Source of the DNA: Rubrivivax sp. A210
Lineage (GTDB): Bacteria; Pseudomonadota; Gammaproteobacteria; Burkholderiales; Burkholderiaceae_C
Direction: 5' to 3'
DNA length: 64,000 nucleotides
Assembly (NCBI RefSeq): GCF_904426505.1
Contig: NZ_CAJGBN010000001.1
Span: 744,001-808,000, forward strand
Shown: positions 49,019 to 58,070 of the stretch, piece by piece
Numbering within the stretch: the first letter of the stretch is position 1
How the letters are laid out: each line of letters begins with the position of its first letter
Made by a program: the position numbers and the translations under genes
Notes under the pieces: generated by a model
Databases searched by the model: none
Told to the model about the DNA's origin: nothing
The model's input: the letters and a program-made list of their open reading frames with translations, nothing else

Positions 49019-49309
49019 TCAGACCTTGTGCTGGTCGGAATACGGCAGCAGCGCGAGGAAGCGGGCACGCTTGATCGCGGTGGTCAGCTGGCGCTGATAG
49101 AAGGCACGCGTGCCGGTCAGGCGGGCCGGCGTGATCTTGCCGTTCTCGCTGATGAAGTCGCGCAACACGTCGATTTCCTTGTAGTCGATCGACTCGACAT
49201 TGGCGACGGTGAAGCGGCAGAAACGCTTGCGGCGGAACAGCAGCGACTGGTTGTTGCGCTTGGGGCGCTTGTCCTTGGAAAAACGACCTTTACCACGGGG
49301 CGGGGGCAT
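49019..49309 (-). CDS. rpsR: 30S ribosomal protein S18
   Basis: 96 residues. A basic N-terminus ([20 protein letters not shown]) is followed by the S18 core: [20 protein letters not shown], then [20 protein letters not shown] and [16 protein letters not shown]18 binds S6 on the small-subunit platform. AGGAG lies 5 nt before the ATG. It follows priB by 9 nt. Confidence 0.97.
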   Translation of the reverse strand: MPPPRGKGRFSKDKRPKRNNQSLLFRRKRFCRFTVANVESIDYKEIDVLRDFISENGKITPARLTGTRAFYQRQLTTAIKRARFLALLPYSDQHKV

Positions 49310-49318
49310 AGTCAGCTC

Positions 49319-49642
49319 CTACTGAAAACTATCGATCCGGATGGGTTCGGTGCGGGCGTCGGGCTCGACCGAGGTGATATGGAACAGCAGGCCACGTCCG
49401 TTGCGGGTGCTGGTGATGAAGCCGGCAAAGATGCAGGCCGACCCCAGCGCCAGCGGCAGCAGGCCCTGCGTGACAGCCCCTATGGCCACCGCGCGCATCT
49501 CCATCGAGACCTTGCGCGGCTGCCCGTCTTCGCTGACCTCGGATTCGTGCTTCAAGCCCAGATCCAGGGCCGGCAGACCGGCGGGGGTGAAACGCGTGGC
49601 CGCCCGCTCCACCAGCGCGGCCGCAAGAACCAGACGGTTCAT
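49319..49642 (-). CDS. priB: Primosomal replication protein N PriB
   Basis: A 107-residue single-domain OB-fold protein related to SSB. Motifs: NRLVLAAALVERAATRFTPA at the N-terminus and KVSMEMRAVAIGAVTQG, ending with ITSTRNGRGLLFHITSVEP. PriB binds ssDNA and joins PriA and DnaT in replication restart; it lies between rpsF and rpsR in beta- and gammaproteobacteria, as here. No clear Shine-Dalgarno site precedes it. Confidence 0.93.
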   Translation of the reverse strand: MNRLVLAAALVERAATRFTPAGLPALDLGLKHESEVSEDGQPRKVSMEMRAVAIGAVTQGLLPLALGSACIFAGFITSTRNGRGLLFHITSVEPDARTEPIRIDSFQ

Positions 49643-49679
49643 CGTGGCGCGCCGGCAGCCTTGGACGGCAGGCCTGGAA

Positions 49680-50042
49680 TCAGGCCGAAGCCTCCTGGCG
49701 CTCCTTGCGAGCCTCTTCGCGCTCGACCGCCTTCATCATGATGGACGGGGTGGTCTCGGCCTTGGGCTTGGCCACCGTGAGGTGGCGCAGCACGGCGTCG
49801 TTGAAGCGGAAGCCCGTCTCGAGCTCGGTCAGCACCGCGTTGTCGCACTCGATGTTGAGGCACAGGTAGTGCGCCTTCACGAGCTTCTGGATCATGTAGG
49901 CCAGCTGGCGCCGGCCCCAGTCTTCAACGCGATGCACCTTGCCGCCGCCGGCGGTGACCAGGCCCTTGTAACGCTCCAGCATGGCCGGAACCTGTTCGCT
50001 TTGATCCGGATGGATCAGCAGAACGATCTCATAGTGACGCAT
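49680..50042 (-). CDS. rpsF: 30S ribosomal protein S6
   Basis: 120 residues, starting [20 protein letters not shown], with the S6 signatures [20 protein letters not shown] and [19 protein letters not shown], ending [14 protein letters not shown]. The tail is charged. AAGGAG lies 6 nt before the ATG at 50042. It is the first gene of the rpsF-priB-rpsR-rplI operon; S6/S18 operons are autoregulated in some bacteria, but I did not identify the RNA motif. Confidence 0.97.
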   Translation of the reverse strand: MRHYEIVLLIHPDQSEQVPAMLERYKGLVTAGGGKVHRVEDWGRRQLAYMIQKLVKAHYLCLNIECDNAVLTELETGFRFNDAVLRHLTVAKPKAETTPSIMMKAVEREEARKERQEASA

Positions 50043-50163
50043 GAACACTCCTTGTGGATTCCGGCCTCGCGCCAGCGCCCGTGAAAAGGCGGCGGCAACG
50101 GTGACGGGGGGTGGAAGCTGCCCCGATGCGTCAACATGGCGGGTGCAGCAAGGAAAGCCGAAA

Positions 50164-50173
50164 ATTATAGCAT
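50164..50173 (-). promoter_or_regulatory. Extended -10 promoter of the rpsF operon
   Basis: On the minus strand TGCTATAAT is an extended -10 (TGn plus a perfect TATAAT at 50164-50169). No consensus -35 is seen, which is usual with extended -10 promoters. It lies about 120 nt before the rpsF ATG, leaving room for a leader (50043-50160). Confidence 0.6.
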
Positions 50174-50215
50174 CCGACAACAGCCGCACCCCAGGGCAGC
50201 CGGGTGGTGCGCCCA

Positions 50216-52321
50216 TCAGGCTTCGTCGGGGCCGGGGGCGCGCAGCGCGTCGACAAAGGCATCGGCCTGCTCATCGGGTGCGCGAGTGAGCAGGCTCGCG
50301 ATCACCAGCGCAGCCAGCCCCGCCGGCACCCCGAAGACACCAGCCGCGGCGGCATCGATGCCCAACCACAGCGAGCCCCCCGCATTGCCGGCCAGGCCGA
50401 ACAGCGAACGCAGCCAGGCCAGGTTGACGACCATGTAGCCGCCGCAGACGGCCAGGCCCACCAGCATGCCGGCCACCGCGCCGGCGCGGTTGGCGCGGCG
50501 CCAGAAGATGCCCATCACCAGCGCCGGGAAGAAGGCCGCCGCCGCCAGCGAAAAGGCGGCCGAGACGAACTGCAGGATGTCGGCAATCTTCAACGAGGCG
50601 ATCAACGCCGCCAGCAGCGCCACCACCATCACCAGCATCTTGGACGCGATGACGCGCGAGACCGAGGCCGCGCCAGGGTTGAAGACGCGGAACCAGACAT
50701 CGTGCGAGAGCGAATTGGCGATGGTCAGCAGCAGGCCGTCGGCGGTGGACAACGCGGCCGCCAGGCCGCCGGCGGCGACCAGGCAGGTCACCCAATAGGG
50801 CAGGCCGCCGATCTCGGGCGCTGCGAGCACGATGATGTCGCCGCCCATGAACAACTCGCCCAGTTGGAGGATGCCGTCGGCATTGATGTCGCGCACCGTC
50901 AGCAGGTTGGGGTCCAGGCGCGACCAGCGCGTCACCCAGGCCGGCAACTGGTCGATGGGCAGGCCCACCAGGTTTTCGAGCACCTCGAACTTGACGATGG
51001 CGGCCAGCGGCGGCGCGGCCACGTAGAGCAGCACAATGAAGAAGAGCGACCAGGCCACCGAGACACGCGCCTGCGCAGGCGTTGTGGTGGTGTAGATGCG
51101 CGTCAGCACATGGGGCAGTGCCGCCGTGCCCAGCATCAGGCAGAGCATCAATGCGATGAAGTTGATGCGCGCGCTGTCAAAGCGGGCGCCGCTGGCCGTG
51201 TCGCCTTCGGCGCCACCGGCGGCGAAGGGCTGGGCGTGTCGCGGCATGCCGGCCAGGGGTTGGGCGTGGGTCAGCGCGGCGTCGCGGTCGCGCAGGTACT
51301 GGGCACGCGCCTGGGTCTCGGTGCGCGGGCGTTGCAGGTACTCTCGCTCGGCGCGCTGGATCTGCACCAGCGGCGCACCCTCGGCACGCAGGTGGGCGAT
51401 CTGGCGCGCCAGCACCTGCGCATCGGCGGCCATGGAGCCGCGCACGTCCTCGAGCTTGCGGTCGATCTCGGCGGCACGCAGGCGCAGCAGCCGCGCCACC
51501 TCGAGCTCGGCCGGATCGGTCAGCAGTTGCTGCTCGCGCTGGTGGACGCGCTCGAGCTGGCTGCCATAGGCCACGGCCGGGAACGGGTTGCCCGTCTGCT
51601 CGAAAGACAGCCAGGTCAGCGGCACCAGGTAGGCCACGATCAGCACCAGGTACTGTGCCACCTGGGTCCAGGTGACGGCGCGCATGCCGCCCAGGAAGGA
51701 GCACACCAGCACGCCGCCCAGCCCGACGAAGATGCCGAGCTCGAAGCCAAAGCCGGTGAGGTGCGAGGTGATGAGGCCGACGCCGTAGATCTGCACCACC
51801 AGGTAGACGAAGGACACACCCACCGCGGACGCGGCGCCGATCAGCCGCGGCATCAGGCCGCCATAACGCGCACCCAGGAAATCGGGGATGGTGTATTGGC
51901 CGTAGCGTCGCAGATAGGGCGCCAGCAACAGTGCCACCAGGCAGTAGCCGCCGGTCCAGCCCAGGATGTAGGCCAGGCCGGCAAAGCCCTGCAGGTAGAG
52001 CACGCCGGCCGTGCCTATGAAGGACGCGGCCGACATCCAGTCGGCGGCGGTGGCAGCGCCGTTGTACATGGCCGGCACGCGCCGCCCGGCGACGAAGTAT
52101 TCGGCCTCGTCGGAGGTGCGGCAAAGAAAGCCTATGCCGGCATAGACGGCCACCGTCATCACCAGGAAGGTGGCGCCTATCCAGCCGCGCGGCAAGCCCA
52201 GGCGCTCGGCCGTGGCCAGCGCCAGCGTGAGCGCAGCCAGGGCCAGCAGGAAGAGCCCGTAGCGAGCTGCCATGCGGCGCGACAACGAGCGTTCGGCCGC
52301 GCTTGCGCCCCCCACGCTCAT
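50216..52321 (-). CDS. Sodium:solute symporter large subunit (SSS family, ActP-like)
   Basis: A 701-residue transporter of the solute:sodium symporter family with ~13 membrane segments. Signatures: [53 protein letters not shown], and the Na+-site region [21 protein letters not shown] hydrophilic segment of ~100 residues, rich in Arg and Gln and predicted coiled coil (nt ~51230-51550), interrupts the membrane part. It pairs with the small DUF4212 subunit, whose stop overlaps its start by 4 nt. This two-gene type is often annotated as cation/acetate symporter; the substrate is not shown by sequence. Confidence 0.92.
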   Translation of the reverse strand: MSVGGASAAERSLSRRMAARYGLFLLALAALTLALATAERLGLPRGWIGATFLVMTVAVYAGIGFLCRTSDEAEYFVAGRRVPAMYNGAATAADWMSAASFIGTAGVLYLQGFAGLAYILGWTGGYCLVALLLAPYLRRYGQYTIPDFLGARYGGLMPRLIGAASAVGVSFVYLVVQIYGVGLITSHLTGFGFELGIFVGLGGVLVCSFLGGMRAVTWTQVAQYLVLIVAYLVPLTWLSFEQTGNPFPAVAYGSQLERVHQREQQLLTDPAELEVARLLRLRAAEIDRKLEDVRGSMAADAQVLARQIAHLRAEGAPLVQIQRAEREYLQRPRTETQARAQYLRDRDAALTHAQPLAGMPRHAQPFAAGGAEGDTASGARFDSARINFIALMLCLMLGTAALPHVLTRIYTTTTPAQARVSVAWSLFFIVLLYVAAPPLAAIVKFEVLENLVGLPIDQLPAWVTRWSRLDPNLLTVRDINADGILQLGELFMGGDIIVLAAPEIGGLPYWVTCLVAAGGLAAALSTADGLLLTIANSLSHDVWFRVFNPGAASVSRVIASKMLVMVVALLAALIASLKIADILQFVSAAFSLAAAAFFPALVMGIFWRRANRAGAVAGMLVGLAVCGGYMVVNLAWLRSLFGLAGNAGGSLWLGIDAAAAGVFGVPAGLAALVIASLLTRAPDEQADAFVDALRAPGPDEA

Positions 52322-52599
52322 TCAGTGCCCCTGGGGTCGGCCTCGGGCGCACCGGCGTCGCGGCAACGCCGCTCGAGCCGGTTCATCACGACGATATAGA
52401 CGACGATGAGGGCCAGGTAGAGCCCCAGCAGGCCCTGGGCCGCGAGCCAGTAGCCCAGCGGCACGCCGGCCACCCGCCAGCCGGTCATGGCGTGGGCGAA
52501 CCAGGGGCCCAGCAGATTGGCCAGCAGCCACACCAGCAGCAGCAGGCCGGTGAGCTTGCGCGTGCTGCGCCACAGGCCTTGTTGTCGAGCTTCGAGCAT
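52318..52599 (-). CDS. DUF4212 sodium/substrate symporter small subunit
   Basis: 93 residues from the ATG at 52599, chosen because GGGAG lies 10 nt upstream; an ATG at 52608 has the same site only 2 nt away. Two membrane helices (LTGLLLLVWLLANLLGPWFA; LAAQGLLGLYLALIVVYIVV) and the conserved WFAHAMTGWRVAGVPLGYW signature of DUF4212. It overlaps the large subunit by 4 nt (ATGA), so they are translationally coupled. Confidence 0.92.
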   Translation of the reverse strand: MLEARQQGLWRSTRKLTGLLLLVWLLANLLGPWFAHAMTGWRVAGVPLGYWLAAQGLLGLYLALIVVYIVVMNRLERRCRDAGAPEADPRGTE

Positions 52600-52819
52600 G
52601 CGGCGCATTCTCCCTCACCGGGTGACGGCAGGCGGGGCCACCGGGGAGGCTGACGCGCATCACCCGAGGGGTTATCGATACCTAGGAAAACCCGCTTCGA
52701 ACACGCAAGGCCCCAGGGGCCGCCCGCCTTGTCAGATTCCGGTCAGGTGGCCTGAAAAGACTGCAATTTCACCAGGGCACCGCCTTGGTGCAGCCGTACA
52801 CAGACAAGGAGACCATGAC

Positions 52820-54505
52820 ATGGCCATCGCCGACAACAGAATGAGCGCGCACGCCAAGGCGGGCCCGCGACCGATGACGCCAGAGGAACGAAGCGTGATC
52901 TTCGCCTCGTCGCTGGGCACCGTGTTCGAGTGGTACGACTTCTATTTGTTCGGCGTCATGTCGGCCATCATCGCGGCCAACTTCTTCACCGCGCTCGACC
53001 CCGCCACGCGCGACATCTTCACCTTGCTGGCCTTTGCGGCCGGCTTCGCGGTGCGCCCGTTCGGTGCCATCGTTTTCGGCCGCCTGGGTGACCTGGTGGG
53101 CCGCAAGTACACCTTCCTGGTGACCATCCTGATCATGGGCCTGTCGACCTTTCTGGTCGCCTTCTTGCCCACCTATGCCAGTTGGGGCATCGCAGCACCC
53201 ATCGCGCTGATCGCGCTGCGCCTGCTGCAAGGCCTGGCACTGGGCGGCGAGTACGGCGGTGCCGCCACCTACGTGGCCGAGCACGCGCCGCACGGCAAGC
53301 GCGGCGCCTACACGGCCTGGATCCAGACCACCGCCACCGTGGGTCTGATGCTGGCGCTGATGGTCATCCTGGGCACGCGCACCTACCTCGGCGAGAAGGA
53401 ATTCGCGGCCTGGGGCTGGCGCATTCCGTATGCGATGTCGGGCATCCTGCTGGCCGTCTCGGTGTGGATACGCCTCAAGCTCAGCGAGTCGCCGGCCTTC
53501 GCGCGCATGAAGTCCGAGGGCAAGACCTCGAAGGCACCGCTCACCGAGTCCTTCGGCCAGTGGTCCAACCTCAAGATCGTCATCCTGGCGCTGATCGGCG
53601 GCACTGCCGGCCAGGCCGTGGTCTGGTACACGGGCCAGTTCTACACCCTCTTCTTCCTGCAGTCCTTCCTCAAGGTCGACGGCCCGACGGCCAACGTGCT
53701 GATCGCCGTTTCGCTGATCCTGGGCACGCCCTTCTTCATCGTCTTCGGCGCGCTGTCCGACAAGATCGGCCGCAAGCCCATCATCATGGCCGGCTGCCTG
53801 CTCGCGGTGCTGACCTACTTCCCGCTCTTCAACGCGCTCACCACCTACGCCAATCCCAAGCTGCAAGCGGCAATCCAGAAGTCGCCGGTGAAGGTCGAAG
53901 CCCCCTCGGGTGACTGCAACCTGATCCTCAACCTCACCGGCACGGCCAAGTTCACCACCGCCTGCGACCTGACCCGCACCTTCCTGGCCAACTCCGGCGT
54001 CAACTACGACAAGGTCGAGGTCGCCGGTGCCGCCATCGCCACCGTCAAGGTGGGCGACAAGGCCATCGTGGGCTATGCCGCCACCCAGCCCAATGCCAAG
54101 GACGAAAAGGCGCGCTTCGAGAAGGAAGTGCGCGAGGCGCTGAGCGCCGCCGGCTACCCGGCCAAGGCCGACCCGATCTCGGCGGGCAGTGGCAACTGGT
54201 GGATGCTGGTCGGCATCCTGACCATCATGGTGATCTACGTCACCATGGTCTACGGCCCCATCGCGGCGATGCTGGTCGAGTTCTTCCCGACCCGGATCCG
54301 CTACACCTCGATGAGCCTGCCCTACCACATCGGCAACGGCTGGTTCGGCGGCTTCCTGCCGGCGATCTCGTTTTCCATCGTGGCCGCCCAGGGCAACATC
54401 TACAGCGGCCTGTGGTACCCCATCATCATCGCGTCGATGACCTTCATCGTGGGCACGCTGTTCGTCAAGGAAACCAAGGACGTCGACATTTACAAGAACG
54501 ACTGA
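52820..54505 (+). CDS. MHS-family MFS transporter with a periplasmic insertion
   Basis: A 561-residue major facilitator of the metabolite:H+ symporter family. AAGGAG lies 8 nt before the ATG at 52820. Family marks: SSLGTVFEWYDFYLFGVMSA, the GRLGDLVGRKYTFL loop 2-3 motif, RLLQGLALGGEYGGAATYVA, and FGALSDKIGRKPIIMAG. Between TM9 and TM10 a hydrophilic segment of ~105 residues (nt ~53865-54185; it includes SGDCNLILNLTGTAKFTTAC) carries two Cys that could pair. Substrates of relatives include dicarboxylates, proline/betaine and shikimate; this one is not identified. Confidence 0.9.
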   Translation: MAIADNRMSAHAKAGPRPMTPEERSVIFASSLGTVFEWYDFYLFGVMSAIIAANFFTALDPATRDIFTLLAFAAGFAVRPFGAIVFGRLGDLVGRKYTFLVTILIMGLSTFLVAFLPTYASWGIAAPIALIALRLLQGLALGGEYGGAATYVAEHAPHGKRGAYTAWIQTTATVGLMLALMVILGTRTYLGEKEFAAWGWRIPYAMSGILLAVSVWIRLKLSESPAFARMKSEGKTSKAPLTESFGQWSNLKIVILALIGGTAGQAVVWYTGQFYTLFFLQSFLKVDGPTANVLIAVSLILGTPFFIVFGALSDKIGRKPIIMAGCLLAVLTYFPLFNALTTYANPKLQAAIQKSPVKVEAPSGDCNLILNLTGTAKFTTACDLTRTFLANSGVNYDKVEVAGAAIATVKVGDKAIVGYAATQPNAKDEKARFEKEVREALSAAGYPAKADPISAGSGNWWMLVGILTIMVIYVTMVYGPIAAMLVEFFPTRIRYTSMSLPYHIGNGWFGGFLPAISFSIVAAQGNIYSGLWYPIIIASMTFIVGTLFVKETKDVDIYKND

Positions 54506-54619
54506 CGGACTCAACGCCACGCGCCTCCCGTGCGCGTGGCCCCCGGGGTGGTACACCCGGGTGAGCACTGCGCGCGCCTGGCGTGCAGTGCTTACCTACA
54601 GATCGAGAGCCGCCAGACC

Positions 54620-54769
54620 ATGTGGAAGATTGCCGTCGCCTTCGTCGCCTTCGCGGCGCTTGCCCTGTTCATCCTGCAGAAGTCGGGCGGCGACGTCGAT
54701 CTCGGCGGCGAAAAGCACGATGTCGGCGCCGGTGCGGCAGCGCCAGCGGCCTCGGCCGCCTCGCACTGA
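54620..54769 (+). CDS. Small single-helix membrane protein
   Basis: 49 residues. One membrane helix (KIAVAFVAFAALALFILQ, residues 3-20) is followed by a short Gly/Asp/Ala-rich tail (GGDVDLGGEKHDVGAGAA). It is not a known family to me. A GAGAG sequence precedes the ATG weakly. Small proteins of this shape follow MFS genes in relatives, but no role is known. It could be a lipid-facing assembly factor; that is speculation. Confidence 0.6.
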   Translation: MWKIAVAFVAFAALALFILQKSGGDVDLGGEKHDVGAGAAAPAASAASH

Positions 54770-54784
54770 AGCCGCTACCGGCCT

Positions 54785-55282
54785 TCAGCCCAACAGTTCG
54801 CGCGCTCGCAACTCCAGCACGCGCGCCACTTCGGCGCCGCTGGCCTTGGCCAGGGCCTTGTTGAAGTCGGGCATCAGGGCCAGAAGGTCGGCCCGCGTGT
54901 AGCACTTCTCGAGCTTGAGCGTGAAGAGAAACGCGCGAAAGCCGAGCAGGTCGACCGCGGTGTCGTTCATGAACTTCTGCGTCACGCGAAAACGCTCGCC
55001 CTCGTCCACCGTGGGCAGCGCAGCAGCCGCTGCTGCGGCCGGCACAGCCGGCGCCGCCGCACGGGTGGCGGCCATTGCGGCGATGAGGCCGAGGTCGACC
55101 AGCATCTGCACCGCGTCATCGGGGGCACCGATGGTGGCTGCAGCGGCCTGCAGTTGCGCGGCAGTGCGCGTGCCGTCCACCATGATCAGCAAAGTACGCA
55201 GACGCTGCGGCAGCCGGCGATCGCGCGAACGCATCTCCTCGCTGCCGGCCGGGGTCTTGGCGAAGATCTCGCTACCGTCCAT
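54785..55282 (-). CDS. Conserved-looking protein of unknown function beside ppsA
   Basis: A 165-residue protein. The N-terminus holds RLPQRLRTLLIMVDGTRTAA and LQAAAATIGAPDDAVQMLVD, like the small winged-helix/PqqD-like 'L..LLxxVDGxRT' module found in some regulatory proteins. An Ala-rich linker follows, then a helical C-terminal part (FRVTQKFMNDTAVDLLGFRA, FLFTLKLEKCYTRADLLALM). No signal peptide. It lies 111 nt beyond ppsA and in the same direction, so it may share the transcript. I cannot name a function. Confidence 0.75.
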   Translation of the reverse strand: MDGSEIFAKTPAGSEEMRSRDRRLPQRLRTLLIMVDGTRTAAQLQAAAATIGAPDDAVQMLVDLGLIAAMAATRAAAPAVPAAAAAAALPTVDEGERFRVTQKFMNDTAVDLLGFRAFLFTLKLEKCYTRADLLALMPDFNKALAKASGAEVARVLELRARELLG

Positions 55283-55393
55283 TCGCCACCTGGTTACTTC
55301 TGACCGTGCTTGTGCGGCCTTGCGGCGGCGGTGGGCAGGCCCACCGTCCGCATTTCCCTGGCACGCATCGTAACCGCGCCAAGGGAATCATTC

Positions 55394-57826
55394 TCAGCTG
55401 GATTGCCCTGCCAGGCGTTGCCAGGTCTCGACCACGCTGTCAGGGTTGAGCGAAATCGAGGCAATGCCCTCGCGCGCCAGCCAGTCGGCGAAGTCAGGAT
55501 GGTCGCTGGGCCCCTGGCCGCAGATGCCGACGTACTTGCCGTGGGCGCGGCAGGTGGCGATGGCGCGGGAGATCAACGCCTTGACCGCCGGGTCGCGCTC
55601 GTCGAAGTCGCTCGCCAGTTGCTCCAGGCCGGAATCGCGATCCAGGCCCAGGGTGAGCTGGGTGAGGTCGTTGGAGCCTATGGACATGCCGTCGAAGTGC
55701 TCGAGGAACTGCTCGGCCAGGATGGCGTTGCTGGGCACCTCGCACATCATGATCAAACGCATGCCATCGACGCCGCGCGCCAGGCCGCGATCAGCCAGCA
55801 TCTGTGCCACCTGGCTGGCCTGTCTCACGGTGCGCACGAAGGGCACCATGATCTCGACATTGCTGAGGCCCATCTCGCCGCGCACGCGCTTGAGCGCCTC
55901 GCACTCCATCGCGAAGGCATCGCTGAACTCGCCGCTGATGTAGCGGCTGGCGCCGCGGAAGCCCAGCATGGGGTTCTCTTCGTCGGGCTCGTAGCGGGTG
56001 CCGCCGATGAGCTTGCGGTACTCGTTGCTCTTGAAGTCGGACAGGCGAACGATTACCGGCTTGGGCCAGAAGGCGGCGGCGATGGTGCTGATGCCCTCGG
56101 TGAGCTTGTCGACGTAGAAGGCGCGCGGGCTGGCGTGGCCGCGCGCCACCGACTCGACCGCTTTCTTCAGGTCGGGGTCGATGTTCGGGTAGTCGAGGAT
56201 GGCCTTCGGGTGGACCCCGATGTTGTTGTTGATGATGAATTCCAGCCGCGCCAGACCGACGCCGGAATTGGGCATCTGGGCAAAGTCGAAGGCCAGCTGA
56301 GGATTGCCCACGTTCATCATGATCTTGACCGGGCAATACGGCATCTCGCCACGCGCGACATCGCTCACTTCGGTCTCGAGCAGGCCGTCGTAGACGTAGC
56401 CGGTATCGCCCTCGGCGCAGGATACGGTGACCAGGGCGCCCTCGCTCAGGCTCTCGGTGGCGTGGCCACAGCCGACCACCGCCGGGATGCCCAGCTCGCG
56501 CGCAATGATGGCCGCATGGCAGGTGCGGCCACCGCGGTTGGTGACGATGGCCGCGGCACGCTTCATCACCGGCTCCCAGTTGGGGTCGGTCATGTCGGCC
56601 ACCAGCACGTCGCCCGGCTGCACGCGGTCCATCTCGGCCACGCTGCGCACCAGGCGCACCGTGCCCGTGCCCACTTTCTGGCCGATGGCCCGCCCCTCGG
56701 CCAGCACAGTGTTCTTGGCGCGGTCGCCCTTGATGCGCCAGCGCTGCTCGACGCGGCCTCCGGCCTGGCTCTTCACCGTCTCGGGCCGCGCCTGCAGGAT
56801 GTAGAGGTGGCCGTCGACGCCGTCCTTGCCCCACTCGATGTCCATGGGGCGGCCGTAGTGCTGCTCGATGATCAGCGCAAAGCGGGCCAGTTCGGTGACG
56901 TCGGCATCGTTCAGCGAATAGCGGTTGCGCTGCTCGGGCGGCGTGTCGATCACCGTCACCAGGCGGCCGTGGGCGGCCTTGTCGGCGGCGCTGGCGAACT
57001 CCATGCGCTGCAGCTTGGAGCCGAGCACGCGGCGTATCACCGCCGGGCGGCCGGCGCGCAGCGTGTGCTTGTGGACATAGAACTCGTCGGGGTTGACGGC
57101 GCCCTGCACCACCGTCTCGCCCAGGCCGTAGCTGGCGGTGATGAAGACGACGTCGGCAAAGCCGGATTCGGTGTCGATGGTGAACATCACGCCGGCCGAG
57201 CCAAGGTCGCTGCGCACCATGCGCTGCACGCCGGCCGACAACGCCACGTCGGCATGGGCAAAGCCCTTGTGGACGCGGTAGCTGATGGCACGGTCGTTGT
57301 AGAGAGAGGCGAAGACCTCCTTCATGCGGTGCAGCACTTCATCAATGCCGGTGACATTGAGGAAGGTCTCTTGCTGGCCCGCGAACGAGGCATCGGGCAG
57401 GTCTTCGGCGGTGGCCGACGAGCGCACGGCAAAGCTGGCCCGCGCGGCCTCGGGGCCCTCGCCCACCAGCAGCTTGAACTGCGCGCGGATGGCCGCTTCC
57501 AGCGCCGGCGGGAAGGGGGTGTCGAGCACCCACTGGCGGATGCGCGCACCGGCCGCGGCGAGCGCGCGCACGTTGTCGACATCGAGCGCGTCGAGCTCGG
57601 CCTGGATGCGCTGCTGCAACCCGCCGTGCAGCAGGAACTCGCGGAAGGCGTGGGCCGTGGTGGCAAAACCGCCCGGGACGCGCACGCCGCTGGCGGCAAG
57701 CTGGCTGATCATTTCGCCGAGCGAGGCGTTCTTGCCGCCCACGATCTCGACGTCGGTCATCCTCAGTTGTTCAAATGGGGCCACCAGGGCGGTGGCCAGG
57801 GCGGCTTGCGGCGTGTGAGTAGACAT
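55394..57826 (-). CDS. ppsA: Phosphoenolpyruvate synthase
   Basis: A 810-residue PEP synthase making PEP, AMP and phosphate from pyruvate and ATP; it serves gluconeogenesis. The N-terminal ATP-binding domain ([40 protein letters not shown]) is followed by the swivelling phosphohistidine domain with the catalytic His in [20 protein letters not shown] (~430). The C-terminal TIM barrel includes [20 protein letters not shown] and [17 protein letters not shown]. The length matches E. coli PpsA (792). It is divergent from ppsR, whose product is predicted to switch it on and off by phosphorylation. Confidence 0.97.
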   Translation of the reverse strand: MSTHTPQAALATALVAPFEQLRMTDVEIVGGKNASLGEMISQLAASGVRVPGGFATTAHAFREFLLHGGLQQRIQAELDALDVDNVRALAAAGARIRQWVLDTPFPPALEAAIRAQFKLLVGEGPEAARASFAVRSSATAEDLPDASFAGQQETFLNVTGIDEVLHRMKEVFASLYNDRAISYRVHKGFAHADVALSAGVQRMVRSDLGSAGVMFTIDTESGFADVVFITASYGLGETVVQGAVNPDEFYVHKHTLRAGRPAVIRRVLGSKLQRMEFASAADKAAHGRLVTVIDTPPEQRNRYSLNDADVTELARFALIIEQHYGRPMDIEWGKDGVDGHLYILQARPETVKSQAGGRVEQRWRIKGDRAKNTVLAEGRAIGQKVGTGTVRLVRSVAEMDRVQPGDVLVADMTDPNWEPVMKRAAAIVTNRGGRTCHAAIIARELGIPAVVGCGHATESLSEGALVTVSCAEGDTGYVYDGLLETEVSDVARGEMPYCPVKIMMNVGNPQLAFDFAQMPNSGVGLARLEFIINNNIGVHPKAILDYPNIDPDLKKAVESVARGHASPRAFYVDKLTEGISTIAAAFWPKPVIVRLSDFKSNEYRKLIGGTRYEPDEENPMLGFRGASRYISGEFSDAFAMECEALKRVRGEMGLSNVEIMVPFVRTVRQASQVAQMLADRGLARGVDGMRLIMMCEVPSNAILAEQFLEHFDGMSIGSNDLTQLTLGLDRDSGLEQLASDFDERDPAVKALISRAIATCRAHGKYVGICGQGPSDHPDFADWLAREGIASISLNPDSVVETWQRLAGQSS

Positions 57827-57983
57827 GGGAAAGCTCCGTGATGTGGGAAAACCGGTGCTTCCGCATGGGCGCGCGCAGACGAGGCGGGCGGCTGTCCGGG
57901 GCTGGCGTGGCGCCGCGCCCGCCGCCGCCGAATGGCGCGGAACAAGGGGCTTTGCAGGCAGGTCACGTGAGGGCCGGAGGGCG

Positions 57984-58002
57984 GAATGATCGAATCATTC
58001 TA
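57984..58002. promoter_or_regulatory. Palindrome and candidate -10 between ppsA and ppsR
   Basis: GAATGAT-CGA-ATCATTC (57984-58000) is a perfect 7-bp inverted repeat, overlapping TAGAAT on the minus strand (complement of 57997-58002), a possible -10 for ppsA. It lies next to the upstream ORF's ribosome site. It could be an operator serving both genes. The remainder of the 57827-58016 gap shows nothing I can name. Confidence 0.45.
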
Positions 58003-58016
58003 AGGAGTTCTTCCCT

Positions 58017-58070
58017 ATGATGGTCTTCAGGCCGGCCTGGCCTGCACCGCCAAGAGCGCGACATCCATGA
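58017..58070 (+). CDS. Upstream ORF (17 codons) overlapping the ppsR start
   Basis: Encodes MMVFRPAWPAPPRARHP. It has the best Shine-Dalgarno sequence of the region: AAGGAG at 58002-58007, 9 nt before its ATG. Its TGA (58068-58070) overlaps the ppsR ATG (58067-58069) by 3 of 4 bases (ATGA). ppsR itself has only a weak GAG in front, so ribosomes probably reach it by reinitiation. The peptide is Pro/Arg-rich; it may be a translational leader rather than a functional peptide. Confidence 0.55.
   Translation: MMVFRPAWPAPPRARHP

Noticed and set aside
50043-50160. S6:S18 ribosomal protein leader RNA in front of rpsF
   Set aside because: Possible by position, but I could not identify the conserved stem with its bulge, so it is not listed.
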